Shown one piece after another: positions 20,192 through 28,500 of a stretch of 64,000 nt of DNA. The DNA is from Cutibacterium acnes (lineage in GTDB: Bacteria > Actinomycetota > Actinomycetes > Propionibacteriales > Propionibacteriaceae), in contig NZ_CP023676.1 in assembly GCF_003030305.1 (NCBI RefSeq), forward strand, positions 1,612,001 through 1,676,000, in the 5' to 3' direction. Below the pieces are notes generated by a model. The model searched no databases. It was not told the DNA's origin and was given only the letters and a program-made list of their open reading frames with translations. A program made the translations under genes and the position numbers. Position 1 is the stretch's first letter; every line of letters begins with the position of its first letter.

Positions 20192-21001
20192 TTACCCCCG
20201 CAACTCGTAGCAGGCGACCGCAGCTGCCGCCGCAACGTTGAGAGAGTCCACGCCGCCTGCCATCGGGATACGCACCACGACGTCGGCCTGACTGATCCAG
20301 TGGGCCGACAGGCCCGCCCCCTCGGTACCCATAAGCAGAGCAACCTTGCGCGGGTTCTGTCTCAAATCGGCGGAGAACTCATCGAGGGTGACTGAGTCAC
20401 CGCTCAGTTCCATCGCTGCCACAGTGAAACCGTGGTCGCGCAACTCACCAAGACCTCCCGCCCAGTCCTCGAGACGAGCCCAGGGCAACTGAAAAACCGT
20501 CCCCATCGAGGTCTTGATAGCCCGACGATAGAGCGGGTCAGCCGCGCGAGGGGCCAGTAAGACGCCATCCCACCCGATTCCGGCCGCACACCGGATGATG
20601 GCTCCGACGTTGGTGTGATCGACAATGTCCTCGCACACCACCAGACGTCGCGCCGCCATAAGATCAGCGGCGCTCCAACGAGTCTGACGGCACATAGAAG
20701 CCAGGGCGCCGCGGTGGACGTGGAACCCGGTCACCTGCTCGGCCAGGGTCTCGGAGACGACGAATACCTCGACGTCGAGGCCGTCGAAGAGATCCCGTAA
20801 ACCGTCAATCCAGCGAGGAGCCAGTAAGAAGGACCGCGGTGGGTAGCCAGCTTCACAAGCGCGCCGGATGACCTTGGCGCCCTCTGCGATAAACAGCCCA
20901 TGCTCAGCCTCCAAAGACTTGCGCAGGTTGACGTCACGCAGGTTCACGTAGTCAGCCAGTCGTGGGTCGGCGGGATCGTCGATATCGATGAACGTTGCCA
21001 C
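20192..21001 (-). CDS. SpoU/TrmH-family RNA 2'-O-methyltransferase
   Basis: 269 residues with an N-terminal substrate-binding domain (ADYVNLRDVNLRKSLEAEHGLFIAEG) and a C-terminal SPOUT knot. The knot motifs are VCEDIVDHTNVGAIIRCAAG (motif 1 with Asn and Arg), LLMGTEGAGLS (motif 2) and VRIPMAGGVDSLNVAAAAAV (motif 3). It methylates ribose in tRNA or rRNA; the exact nucleotide cannot be told from sequence. The GTG start sits 6 nt after a TAGGTT box, and the gene is divergent from the BASS transporter. Confidence 0.88.
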   Translation of the reverse strand: MATFIDIDDPADPRLADYVNLRDVNLRKSLEAEHGLFIAEGAKVIRRACEAGYPPRSFLLAPRWIDGLRDLFDGLDVEVFVVSETLAEQVTGFHVHRGALASMCRQTRWSAADLMAARRLVVCEDIVDHTNVGAIIRCAAGIGWDGVLLAPRAADPLYRRAIKTSMGTVFQLPWARLEDWAGGLGELRDHGFTVAAMELSGDSVTLDEFSADLRQNPRKVALLMGTEGAGLSAHWISQADVVVRIPMAGGVDSLNVAAAAAVACYELRG

Positions 21002-21013
21002 CGCTCCAACCTA
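21002..21013 (-). promoter_or_regulatory. Leaderless-type -10 box (TAGGTT) for the TrmH-family gene
   Basis: Minus-strand TAGGTT at 21013-21008, 6 nt before the GTG at 21001. Confidence 0.5.
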
Positions 21014-21021
21014 CCGGTGAC

Positions 21022-21033
21022 TATCGTGGACAG
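21022..21033 (+). promoter_or_regulatory. Leaderless-type -10 box (TATCGT) for the BASS transporter
   Basis: TATCGT at 21022-21027, 6 nt before the ATG at 21034. It is nearly back to back with the opposing TAGGTT box. Confidence 0.45.
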
Positions 21034-22071
21034 ATGAGTTCCGCCAACCCACGCCGCACGCTACCTATTGACGGGTTCGTCCTCGCCATTGTGGTGACGG
21101 CGATCATTGGATCGATGCTTCCTGCCACTGGGTCTGCAGTACCCGTCGTCAAGCATGGTGTCACCGTCCTCATCTTCATCCTGTTCTTCCTCTACGGTGC
21201 CCGACTGGAGCCCCGCGAAACCCTCGACGGCCTCAAGAACTGGAAATTGCAGGGAGCGATTCTGGCCTCTACCTTCGTCGTCTTTCCGCTCATCGGGTTG
21301 GCGATGCGCGCTCTGGTGCCTTGGGCGCTGCCCAGCACCCTTTACGTTGGGATGTTGTGGATTTGCCTCGTACCGTCGACGGTACAGTCGTCGATCAATT
21401 TCACCTCAATTGCCCACGGCAACGTCGCCGGAGCTATCGTCGCAGCCACTACGTCGAATCTCTTAGGGACCTTCCTCACGCCCCTCCTAGCCCTCCTCTT
21501 GATGTCGACTAGCGGCGGGCTCACGATTCAACCGTCCAGCTTCCTTGATGTGATCGTCCAGTTGCTGTTGCCTTTCGTGCTAGGCCAGCTGTCACGTCGG
21601 TGGACCGCAGATTTCGTCACTGAACATCGCAAATCACTCAAATATGTCGACCAGGGATCGATCATCCTCGTCGTCTATTCGGCATTTTCAGAGGGTATGC
21701 GAGAGCACATGTGGTCCCTCGTGTCACCGGCCTCGATGGTCGTCCTGACCCTCATCTGTCTGGCTCTGTTGTTCTTCATGCTGTGGTTGACCTGGACAGG
21801 GTCCGGATGGCTCGACTTTAACCGCAACGACCGTATCGCCATCCAGTTCTGCGGCACCAAAAAATCGCTGGCGACCGGTCTGCCTATGGCAACAGTGCTC
21901 TTCGCTGGCGACCGGTCTGCCTATGGCAACAGTGCTCTTCGCTGGCCAGCCGGTCGGCCTCATCGTGCTACCCCTCATGATCTTCCATCTAGCCCAACTC
22001 ATCGCCTGCGGAATGCTGGCTGGCCGCTATGCGCGGCAATGGGAGGTCGAGCAGTGACTGACCGTTCGTGA
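21034..22071 (+). pseudogene. Bile acid:sodium symporter (BASS/SBF) family transporter, C-terminus frameshifted
   Basis: Up to about residue 288 this is a normal BASS/SBF-like protein of eight or more helices (FFLYGARLEPRETLDGL, LWICLVPSTVQSSINFTSIA, IQFCGTKKSLATGLPMATVL). A 37-bp tandem duplication (21865-21938) then shifts the frame, and the current product ends in about 55 unrelated polar residues at 22071. Deleting one copy restores GQPVGLIVLPLMIFHLAQLI and ...ARQWEVEQ ending at 22057, exactly the last helix expected for the family. The product is therefore truncated of its final helix and probably inactive in this strain. Substrate unknown (sodium-coupled organic anion uptake by family). 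Confidence 0.85.
21865..21946 (+). repeat. 37-bp tandem duplication inside the BASS gene
   Basis: Copy 1 is 21865-21901 and copy 2 is 21902-21938, identical. A third partial copy of 8 bases (TCGCTGGC) follows at 21939-21946. TCGCTGG would have been present at both ends of the unit before duplication, which fits slipped-strand replication. 37 is not a multiple of three. Confidence 0.95.
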
Positions 22072-22150
22072 TCTCGACGCTGCAACCGAAGGTCTATGCC
22101 ATGAGGCCTCATCGGCCACCAGCTGAACAACGGCTCTCGAGACCCCGAAC

Positions 22151-22193
22151 GTGCATGATTTCTTGCACGATCATCATGCAAGAAATCATGCAC
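22151..22193. terminator. 17-bp perfect inverted repeat between convergent genes
   Basis: GTGCATGATTTCTTGCA (22151-22167) and its exact complement (22177-22193) flank a 9-base loop. It lies between the BASS gene (plus) and the SPFH gene (minus), whose 3' ends face each other. No T run follows on either strand, so it is best read as a bidirectional terminator or mRNA 3' stabiliser. Confidence 0.6.
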
Positions 22194-22254
22194 GGTGCCA
22201 ACGATACGAGATGTCCCGTTCCGAGTCCCGCATGGGTGCCTCGGCAGCCGCCGG

Positions 22255-23421
22255 TCACTCGACTTGGCCGCTCCCCTGTTCCGAGATGGTCTGCTGCTCC
22301 GCCGGAGCCGGGGTGATCTGGCCACCGCCCATACTGCGTTTGCCTGACAGACCGGGATTCTCCAACTTGGCAGCCTCTTGGATCGCCTGCTGGACGGTCG
22401 CCTCAGAGGCCTCCTTTTCCTCCGCCTTCTGAGCCTCGATCTCGGCAAAAACATCAATCTTCTCCGGTGCGGCAAACTGCGACGGATCAGCCGCCGCAAA
22501 ACCGCCCTTACCCGGCTCGTGTTCGTCCTTGCCCGCTAAGGAGCCAATACCCTTCAAGGCGTCGTTCAGCTCAGAGGGGACCACCCACACCTTGTTGGAG
22601 TCGCCACGAGCAAGGGTCGGCAGCATCTGCATGTACTGGTAGGCCAGCAGACCCTGGTCGGGCTGACCGGCATGGATGGCATTGAACACCGTCGTGATTG
22701 CCTGGGCCTCACCCTCGGCGCGCAGCATCTGGGCCTGACGATCGGCCTGGGCACGCAAGACGGCAGCCTCACGGTCGCCTTGGGCACGCAGGATAGCCGA
22801 CTCGCGGTCGCCGCCGGCCGACAGGACCTGGGACTGACGCTGACCTTCTGCCAACAGAATCGCGGCTCGCTTGTCGCGCTCGGCCCGGGCACCCTTCTCC
22901 ATCGCATCACGAATCGTGGGCGGCGGCTCAATGGCCCGCAACTCAACCCGGTTGACTTTGATACCCCATTTGCCAGTGGCCTCGTCAAGGACTGACCGTA
23001 GCTTCTGGTTGATCTCTTCTCGGCTGGTGAGGGCCGCCTCCATGTCCATACCACCGATGATGTTACGCAAGGTCGTCATCGTCAGTTGCTCGATAGCGGT
23101 CTTGTAAGACTGCGCCTCGTAGGCGGCGCGCTCCGGATCGACGATCTGGAAATAGATCACCGAGTCAATGTTGACCATGAGGTTGTCCTCGGTGATGACC
23201 CCCTGCGGTGGGAAAGGGACAACCTGCTCACGCATGTCGAGGTTATGCTGCACTCGATCGATGATCGGAATAAGCAGATGGGGGCCAGGGTTAAGACGCC
23301 GATTGAACTTTCCGAGCCGCTCAACGAGACCGATCTTCTGCTGGTGAATGATTTTGATGCTCGACGACAACACGACGACGAGCAGGACAATAATCACCAG
23401 ACTGGGGATGAACTGGGGCAT
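22255..23421 (-). CDS. SPFH/Band 7 membrane protein (stomatin/QmcA-like)
   Basis: 388 residues: an N-terminal hydrophobic anchor (residues 5-22), the SPFH domain (IHQQKIGLVERLGKFNRRLNPG, MREQVVPFPPQGVITEDNLMVNID, LRNIIGGMDMEAALTSREEIN), a long Ala/Glu/Arg-rich coiled coil with repeats of RAQGDREAAVLRAQADRQ type, and a tail rich in Gln and Glu. Such proteins form large membrane cages or rafts that influence membrane fluidity and protease access. AGGAG precedes the ATG. The NfeD gene upstream on the same strand is its standard partner. Confidence 0.9.
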   Translation of the reverse strand: MPQFIPSLVIIVLLVVVLSSSIKIIHQQKIGLVERLGKFNRRLNPGPHLLIPIIDRVQHNLDMREQVVPFPPQGVITEDNLMVNIDSVIYFQIVDPERAAYEAQSYKTAIEQLTMTTLRNIIGGMDMEAALTSREEINQKLRSVLDEATGKWGIKVNRVELRAIEPPPTIRDAMEKGARAERDKRAAILLAEGQRQSQVLSAGGDRESAILRAQGDREAAVLRAQADRQAQMLRAEGEAQAITTVFNAIHAGQPDQGLLAYQYMQMLPTLARGDSNKVWVVPSELNDALKGIGSLAGKDEHEPGKGGFAAADPSQFAAPEKIDVFAEIEAQKAEEKEASEATVQQAIQEAAKLENPGLSGKRSMGGGQITPAPAEQQTISEQGSGQVE

Positions 23422-23501
23422 GAATACTCCTGCGATACTTGAGGTGCCGGTCAGGCTCCGGCATCCCCCTCATCATGCCAGATCAAGGCCACACGCCTAG
23501 A

Positions 23502-23969
23502 TCAGGAACTCAGACTCCTGAAAACTGGATATACCACGAGCGTCGCACCATCGATCTCGTACACCTCAATTTTCTCCCCGGCAGCGATAGTCGACCCGGG
23601 TTCCAGGGCACGTGCCGACCACTCTTCACCGTCCACCTTGACCTGACCGTGGCCATCTGTGATGTCGCTCGTAGCAACGCCGTCAGAACCGACTAGTTTA
23701 TCCAAAGCTGACCGATATCCCGGAGCCTCACGCACCCGGCGCAACAACGTTGGGCGCAGCACGGTAAGCAATAAAGCTGCCACCACAGCAGCGACGATGA
23801 CCTGCAGTAACCACATTCCTGGAACGATCGCTGCGGTGATTGCTCCTGCTCCCGCACCGGCAGCGAGCATGAGCAGGGTAAATTCTCCGCTTAGCATCTC
23901 CGTGCACGCCAGCACAGCGGACGCCACCGCCCACAGCAACCAGCGATGTTCCCCGAAAGATTCCAACAC
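23502..23969 (-). CDS. NfeD-like membrane protein, SPFH partner
   Basis: 155 residues with three or four hydrophobic segments (residues 10-75) followed by a C-terminal OB-fold (LVGSDGVATSDITDGHGQVKVDGEEWSARAL, GEKIEVYEIDGATLVVYP). NfeD-type proteins pair with SPFH proteins at the membrane. The start codon is GTG (before TTGGAA) with GGGAG upstream. The 80 bases to the SPFH gene suggest an operon. Confidence 0.9.
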   Translation of the reverse strand: MLESFGEHRWLLWAVASAVLACTEMLSGEFTLLMLAAGAGAGAITAAIVPGMWLLQVIVAAVVAALLLTVLRPTLLRRVREAPGYRSALDKLVGSDGVATSDITDGHGQVKVDGEEWSARALEPGSTIAAGEKIEVYEIDGATLVVYPVFRSLSS

Positions 23970-23995
23970 GGCACACTCCCGTCGTCGGTGCGGTG

Positions 23996-24781
23996 TCAGC
24001 GGGCAGCACGAGCGTTCCAGCGCCCGTCAATGTGACTGACCATCAAAGGCATACCGAAAGCACCAGAGAGGACTTCCGAGGTCAACGTCGTCTCCACTGG
24101 ACCGGCAGCCACGATGCGACCCTCCGCCATCACTAACGCATGGGTGATTCCAGCCGGAATCTCCTCTAGATGGTGAGTGACAAGAACCGATGCCGGAGCA
24201 TCGGGATCAGTAAAAATAGCCGACAGCACTTCAATAAGCTGCTCGCGACCAGCTAGGTCAAGACCAGCAGCCGGTTCGTCCAACAGCAACAGTTCCGGAT
24301 CGGTCATGAGAGCACGGGCGATTTCGACCCGTTTGCGCTCCCCCTCGCTCAGGGTGCCCCACATACGATCGCCCATTCCGCCGAGTCCCATCCGCTCCAG
24401 CAGAGCGTCGGCACGGGCCAGATCCTGCTCATCGTAGGCTTCGCGCCAACGGCCCACGACAGCCCAGGCCGCCGAAACCACCATATTGCCGACCTTTTCC
24501 GATTCCGGAATGCGGTGAGCTAAGACCGAACAGGCCATTCCGATCCGCGGTCGCAGTTCGAATACATCAACCGCACCGAGTATCTCGTCGAGAATCTCCA
24601 CCAGCCCCACAGTGGGATGAAGTTGAGCTCCCAGGACCTGCAGAAGGGTCGTCTTACCCGCTCCGTTAGGCCCGACCAGCACCCAACGCTGATCGTCCAA
24701 GACGTCGAGGTTGACATTGTCGAGGATCCAACGGTCCCCGCGTCGAACTCCCACGCCTGCCAACTGCGCCGCTGCACTCAT
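23996..24781 (-). CDS. Stand-alone ABC transporter ATP-binding protein
   Basis: 261 residues, one nucleotide-binding domain: Walker A GPNGAGKTTLLQVL (near 43), signature LSEGERKRVEIARAL, Walker B LLLLDEPAAGLD and switch His in VTHHLEEI. There is no membrane partner next to it. Single-NBD proteins of this kind (YlmA/ModF-like) are common in actinobacteria and their role is unclear. The start at 24781 is chosen because a TAAGTT box lies 7 nt upstream; an in-frame ATG at 24811 is the alternative. It precedes the NfeD-SPFH pair and could be co-transcribed with it. Confidence 0.85.
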   Translation of the reverse strand: MSAAAQLAGVGVRRGDRWILDNVNLDVLDDQRWVLVGPNGAGKTTLLQVLGAQLHPTVGLVEILDEILGAVDVFELRPRIGMACSVLAHRIPESEKVGNMVVSAAWAVVGRWREAYDEQDLARADALLERMGLGGMGDRMWGTLSEGERKRVEIARALMTDPELLLLDEPAAGLDLAGREQLIEVLSAIFTDPDAPASVLVTHHLEEIPAGITHALVMAEGRIVAAGPVETTLTSEVLSGAFGMPLMVSHIDGRWNARAAR

Positions 24782-24794
24782 GGGTAAGAACTTA
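24782..24794 (-). promoter_or_regulatory. Leaderless-type -10 box (TAAGTT) for the ABC ATPase
   Basis: Minus-strand TAAGTT at 24794-24789, 7 nt before the ATG at 24781. Confidence 0.45.
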
Positions 24795-24882
24795 CCTTGT
24801 GGCGACGACATACCCGGGCTGTCGTGCAGAAGACGACTAGGCAGTGCCAAGAACGCTTACCCTGGCACGAGAAAAAGGCGTC

Positions 24883-24894
24883 TAGTCTGGGCGA
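24883..24894 (+). promoter_or_regulatory. Leaderless-type -10 box (TAGTCT) for the unrecognised gene
   Basis: TAGTCT at 24883-24888, 6 nt before the ATG at 24895; no ribosome binding site. Confidence 0.5.
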
Positions 24895-25629
24895 ATGCTC
24901 GAGATCTGCTGCCGTCTCACCTGCCTGCTCAACGACCTGTGTGCCGGTCGCACCACCGCTCCCCACGCTGAGGCGGAGCTACTGAGAATGGCAGCGGCCC
25001 ACCACGTTCACGATCCCGACGAAACGCTCGGCCTATCCGAACATGATCCGTTGTCGTCAGTCCCCATCCGGATGGCCCTAGCCCGGATCTCCCACGTCCC
25101 CCACGACACTCCCGTGCTGTGGGGTCTGCTGCTGCCTGCCCCCGGTCAGCTTGCTGGTCTGCGCGGTCCGGCTCAGGTCAAACGAGCCGCTCTCGACGCC
25201 GGTGCAGTCGTCGTTTGTCATCAAGGCTCTACGACCATGCCCGCCGGGACCGCGTGGATCCCTCATCCGGTGGGTTCGGCGATGCAGTGGACGGTCGTCC
25301 GGGCTGTCGCTCCTCTACCACCCCCTACCCCCGCCGACGCCGCTCCGTTGCTGAGATCGGCCATCTGCGCGACGGCTGCTCAGCTCAACGAGCTGAGCAT
25401 GATGGGAGGACGTCGTCCCGACGTCGTGCCCCCGTACCTCACCGGTCATCGTCCAGCCGATCAGCGTCTCCTGGACTCGGCATGGACCGTGATGATGGCC
25501 TGCGATGCCGGGCGTGAATCAACCATGATTACCGCCTACGGAGCACAGACACGAGAAACGGCGCTGCGCCAACTGCGCAACGCCGCCTCCCAAGCTGTTA
25601 CCGCAGCCACGTCGTGGCCACTGACCTAA
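24895..25629 (+). CDS. Conserved-looking hypothetical protein, unrecognised
   Basis: 244 residues with normal high-GC codon usage. I do not recognise a family. The N-terminus is Cys-rich (ICCRLTCLLNDLCAGRTTAPHAEAEL); the centre is Pro/Ala-rich with AVVVCHQGSTTMPAGTAWIPHPVGSAMQWTV-like strands split by loops; the C-terminal half is helical (DAAPLLRSAICATAAQLNELSMMGG, DSAWTVMMACDAGRESTMITAYG). There is no signal peptide or membrane segment. It stands alone, convergent with fabI with 5 bases between stops, and its leaderless-type promoter supports real expression. Confidence 0.7.
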   Translation: MLEICCRLTCLLNDLCAGRTTAPHAEAELLRMAAAHHVHDPDETLGLSEHDPLSSVPIRMALARISHVPHDTPVLWGLLLPAPGQLAGLRGPAQVKRAALDAGAVVVCHQGSTTMPAGTAWIPHPVGSAMQWTVVRAVAPLPPPTPADAAPLLRSAICATAAQLNELSMMGGRRPDVVPPYLTGHRPADQRLLDSAWTVMMACDAGRESTMITAYGAQTRETALRQLRNAASQAVTAATSWPLT

Positions 25630-25634
25630 GTGGA

Positions 25635-26408
25635 TCAAGCTCCGGTCGAACCCATACCGCCATCGACGTGGATTATCTCGCCGGTAGTGGCTGGGAACCA
25701 GTCAGACAAGAGGGCAACAATTCCCTTGGCCGCGGGCGTGGTGTCCTTGGTGTCCCAGCCAAGCGGGGCACGCTCCCCCCACACATCATTAAAGGCATCA
25801 GCGCCCGGAATAGCTGTTTTAGCCATGGTGTCCAGCGGACCAGCGGACACTAGGTTGCAGCGCACACCTTTGGGGCCCAGGTATCGAGCCAGGTAGCGAT
25901 TGGCCGATTCCAGTCCCGCCTTGGCCACTCCCATCCAGTCGTAGAAGGGCCAGGAGACGGTGGCGTCAAAGGTCAGACCGACGACCGAAGCATGCTCGGC
26001 GAGGATGTCGACAAGGGCGGTCATCAAGGAGACATAAGAATACGTGGAGGTGTGGACAGCGACCGAGACGTCATCCCATTCCGTTTCGAGAAACTTGCCC
26101 CCCAGGGCCGTCTTGGGGTTAGCGAAGGCGATGGCGTGAACGACACCATCAAGCTTTTCCACTCCGAGGTCGCGCAGTTGCTGAGGCAGGGCAGCCAGCT
26201 GGTCGGCGTCGGTGACATCGAGTTCGAGTACCTCCGGCACCGGATCGAGTTTGCGAACAGCTCGACGGGTGACGCCGACGGCACGCGGCAGGTTCGAAAC
26301 AATAACCCGGGCGCCCTCATCCTGGGCAATCTGGGCCGCCTTAAAAGCGATAGAGGTGTGCATCGTCACGCCTGTGACGAGGACGGTACGTCCTTCAAGA
26401 AGTCCCAT
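25635..26408 (-). CDS. fabI: Enoyl-[acyl-carrier-protein] reductase (NADH), InhA/FabI type
   Basis: Last step of each type II fatty-acid elongation cycle, reducing trans-2-enoyl-ACP. 257 residues of short-chain dehydrogenase fold: LVTGVTMHTSIAFKAAQIAQ for NADH, HAIAFANPKTALGGKFLE, and the YxxxxxxK catalytic pair in FYDWMGVAKAGLESANRYLA, followed by the substrate-binding loop SAGPLDTMAKTAIPG. It is the target class of isoniazid and triclosan. It sits 40 bases after fabG on the same strand, like mabA-inhA of mycobacteria. Confidence 0.96.
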   Translation of the reverse strand: MGLLEGRTVLVTGVTMHTSIAFKAAQIAQDEGARVIVSNLPRAVGVTRRAVRKLDPVPEVLELDVTDADQLAALPQQLRDLGVEKLDGVVHAIAFANPKTALGGKFLETEWDDVSVAVHTSTYSYVSLMTALVDILAEHASVVGLTFDATVSWPFYDWMGVAKAGLESANRYLARYLGPKGVRCNLVSAGPLDTMAKTAIPGADAFNDVWGERAPLGWDTKDTTPAAKGIVALLSDWFPATTGEIIHVDGGMGSTGA

Positions 26409-26448
26409 AGTGATGTCCTTCCGGTCGATGTGGATGGATGTGATGGTG

Positions 26449-27168
26449 TCAGTGGCCCATGCCGAGTCCTCCGTCGACAGGGATCACAGCCCCAGAGACG
26501 TAGCTGGCGGCATCGGAGACGAGAAATCGGACGACCGCAACGACATCGTCGACCGATCCCAGCCGCTTGGCCGGGATGCGCTCGAGGTACCCGGAAACAA
26601 GCTTCTCCGGCAGTCCCTCGGTCATGTCCGTGGAGATGAAACCGGGAGCGACAAGGTTGCAGGTAACGCCGCGAGACCCTAGTTCACGGGTCACAGAGCG
26701 GGCCATGCCCAGCATCCCAGCCTTCGACGCCGCATAGTTGACTTGCCCGGGGGAACCGAGCAGACCTACCACTGACGAAGTCAAAACGATGCGGCCAAAA
26801 CGGGCCCGGGTCATCGCCCTGGCAGCGCGGCGGATAACGCGGTAAGCGCCGGTGAGATTAGTGTCGATGACCTCGGTGAAGTCCTCCTCCTTCATGCGGG
26901 CGAGCAGTCCGTCCCGGGTAATTCCGGCATTAGCAACCAGCACCTCGACTGGGCCAAGCTCCTGCTCGACCTGGCTGAACGCCACGTCAACCGAGTCGGC
27001 GTCAGTGACGTCGCAGGCGATCGGCAGCACCCCTTCGGGCGCGGTAGCCGAGCGACTCGTTGCGGCCACTCGGTATCCCTGTGCGTGCAGATCTGCGGCG
27101 ATCGCAGCACCGATACCGCGCGATCCGCCGGTGACGAGGGCGACGCGCCCCGGGGTGTCTAGACTCAT
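26449..27168 (-). CDS. fabG: 3-oxoacyl-[acyl-carrier-protein] reductase
   Basis: Reduces beta-ketoacyl-ACP with NADPH. 239 residues with TGGSRGIGAAIAADL at the cofactor site, NAGITRDGLLARM, and the catalytic Ser-Tyr-Lys in SSVVGLLGSPGQVNYAASKAG. The C-terminal IPVDGGLGMGH is typical. The start is ATG at 27168, 6 nt after a TAGGTT box, making it the first gene of the fabG-fabI unit. Confidence 0.95.
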   Translation of the reverse strand: MSLDTPGRVALVTGGSRGIGAAIAADLHAQGYRVAATSRSATAPEGVLPIACDVTDADSVDVAFSQVEQELGPVEVLVANAGITRDGLLARMKEEDFTEVIDTNLTGAYRVIRRAARAMTRARFGRIVLTSSVVGLLGSPGQVNYAASKAGMLGMARSVTRELGSRGVTCNLVAPGFISTDMTEGLPEKLVSGYLERIPAKRLGSVDDVVAVVRFLVSDAASYVSGAVIPVDGGLGMGH

Positions 27169-27180
27169 AGAATGAACCTA
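27169..27180 (-). promoter_or_regulatory. Leaderless-type -10 box (TAGGTT) for fabG-fabI
   Basis: Minus-strand TAGGTT at 27180-27175, 6 nt before the fabG ATG. Confidence 0.5.
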
Positions 27181-27234
27181 TCGCACGCTACGACCAAGAG
27201 TTGGGAAGGCTCGACCTGATCAACGCGACGCACC

Positions 27235-27246
27235 TAGGCTGGACAG
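27235..27246 (+). promoter_or_regulatory. Leaderless-type -10 box (TAGGCT) for the DUF3099 gene
   Basis: TAGGCT at 27235-27240, 6 nt before the GTG at 27247. A TCGACC about 18 bases further upstream may be the -35. Confidence 0.55.
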
Positions 27247-27591
27247 GTGAGTGACGCAGCACGGGTTCGGTGGCGTCGAGGGCACCGCAACGCCCGGCAT
27301 TCGATCACGTCTGCCAAGAGATCAGCCAGTGAAGACCTCGAGATGCGTCAGCGACGCTACTTATGGTCGATGCTCGTGCGAACAGTATGCTTTATCGGAC
27401 TCGTCATCACCCCGAGTCCATGGCGGTGGAGCTTCCTGGTGGGGGCAGCCGTCATCCCTGCCATCGCCGTGGTGCTCGGCAATGCCGCCGACCGACGCAC
27501 CACTGACACTCTGCCGTCTCAGCAAAGCACAGAATCTCAAGGCGAGCTCGGCTCGGCCATGACCATTCACGGCGAAGTCGACGAAAACTGA
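27247..27591 (+). CDS. DUF3099 family small membrane protein
   Basis: 114 residues from GTG. The pattern [33 protein letters not shown], then a second helix with [23 protein letters not shown], matches the actinobacterial DUF3099 family: a basic cytoplasmic head, two membrane helices and a Gln/Glu-rich tail. The function is unknown. It is divergent from fabG and precedes the SURF1 gene. Confidence 0.8.
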
Positions 27592-27656
27592 TCCGGTCGC
27601 GCAGACGCAGCAAATAGCAAAGCCCAGTCGTGGGGCATTACTGGGAATCGACCAAC

Positions 27657-27669
27657 TAGGCTCGGCAGC
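27657..27669 (+). promoter_or_regulatory. Leaderless-type -10 box (TAGGCT) for the SURF1 gene
   Basis: TAGGCT at 27657-27662, 7 nt before the GTG at 27670; no ribosome binding site. Confidence 0.5.
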
Positions 27670-28500
27670 GTGAAGAAGCTGTGGGTGAGATGGGTGGCGC
27701 TGACACTGCTCGTCATTGTCCTGAGCCTGGTCATGATCCGGCTGGGACAGTGGCAGCTGCACCGGTTGTCAGGGCGTCGCGAGGCCAACAACATCATCCG
27801 CACCAACCACAGCAAACCGCCGGTCGAATGGTCAACTCTCATGGGCGACCACGAGGTGACGCCACAGCAACAGTGGCGGCCCGTCACCATCACTGGCACT
27901 TTCGATACCGCACACGAACTCCAAGTGCGCTACCGGAGCAACGACGATGATAATGGGTCAGAAATCGTTACCCCCATCGTCACGAAGGACAGCCGCCACG
28001 TCCTCATTGATCGTGGTTTCCTCAAGCGCTCCTCACATGAGGGCGACGCGCAGACCCTACCTCCAGCCCCCAACGGAGTCGTGACAGTAACTGGCCTCGT
28101 CAAAGGTAATGAGCACGGAAAACCAACCGCCACCGACCCCGTGGAGGGCAAGGTTCGTCTCATTAACTCCGACGCCATCGGTAAGGCGCAGGGGATCACA
28201 TACGTCAGCGGATACATCTCAACAACGTCGATGGCACCAGCACAACGTGATCTGGTTCCCCACGAGCTTCCGAAACTCGACGATGGCCCCCATCTGTCCT
28301 ATGCCATCCAGTGGTTCTGTTTCACGGCTATCGCGGTCATTGGACTGTTCGTCCTGATCCGAGGGGATATTAAGGACCGACGCAAACGCCGGGCCAAAGC
28401 GGCTCGTTCAGCCGCTCAGCGAGCTGTCAGCGGCCCGGAACCGAATCGCCATGACGCGTCACACAACCGCGGCGCGAAGACACCAGGGGCCCACACGTGA
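27670..28500 (+). CDS. SURF1-family cytochrome oxidase assembly protein
   Basis: 276 residues with the two-helix SURF1 layout: an N-terminal helix (LTLLVIVLSLVMIRLGQWQLHRL, with the conserved GxWQ), an extracytoplasmic domain with WRPVTITGTFD and HVLIDRGFLKRSS, and a C-terminal helix (YAIQWFCFTAIAVIGLFVLI). SURF1 inserts heme A into cytochrome aa3 oxidase. ctaA and ctaB lie at 51153 and 53758, so the heme A route is present in the same region. It overlaps the next gene by GTGA. Confidence 0.9.
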   Translation: MKKLWVRWVALTLLVIVLSLVMIRLGQWQLHRLSGRREANNIIRTNHSKPPVEWSTLMGDHEVTPQQQWRPVTITGTFDTAHELQVRYRSNDDDNGSEIVTPIVTKDSRHVLIDRGFLKRSSHEGDAQTLPPAPNGVVTVTGLVKGNEHGKPTATDPVEGKVRLINSDAIGKAQGITYVSGYISTTSMAPAQRDLVPHELPKLDDGPHLSYAIQWFCFTAIAVIGLFVLIRGDIKDRRKRRAKAARSAAQRAVSGPEPNRHDASHNRGAKTPGAHT

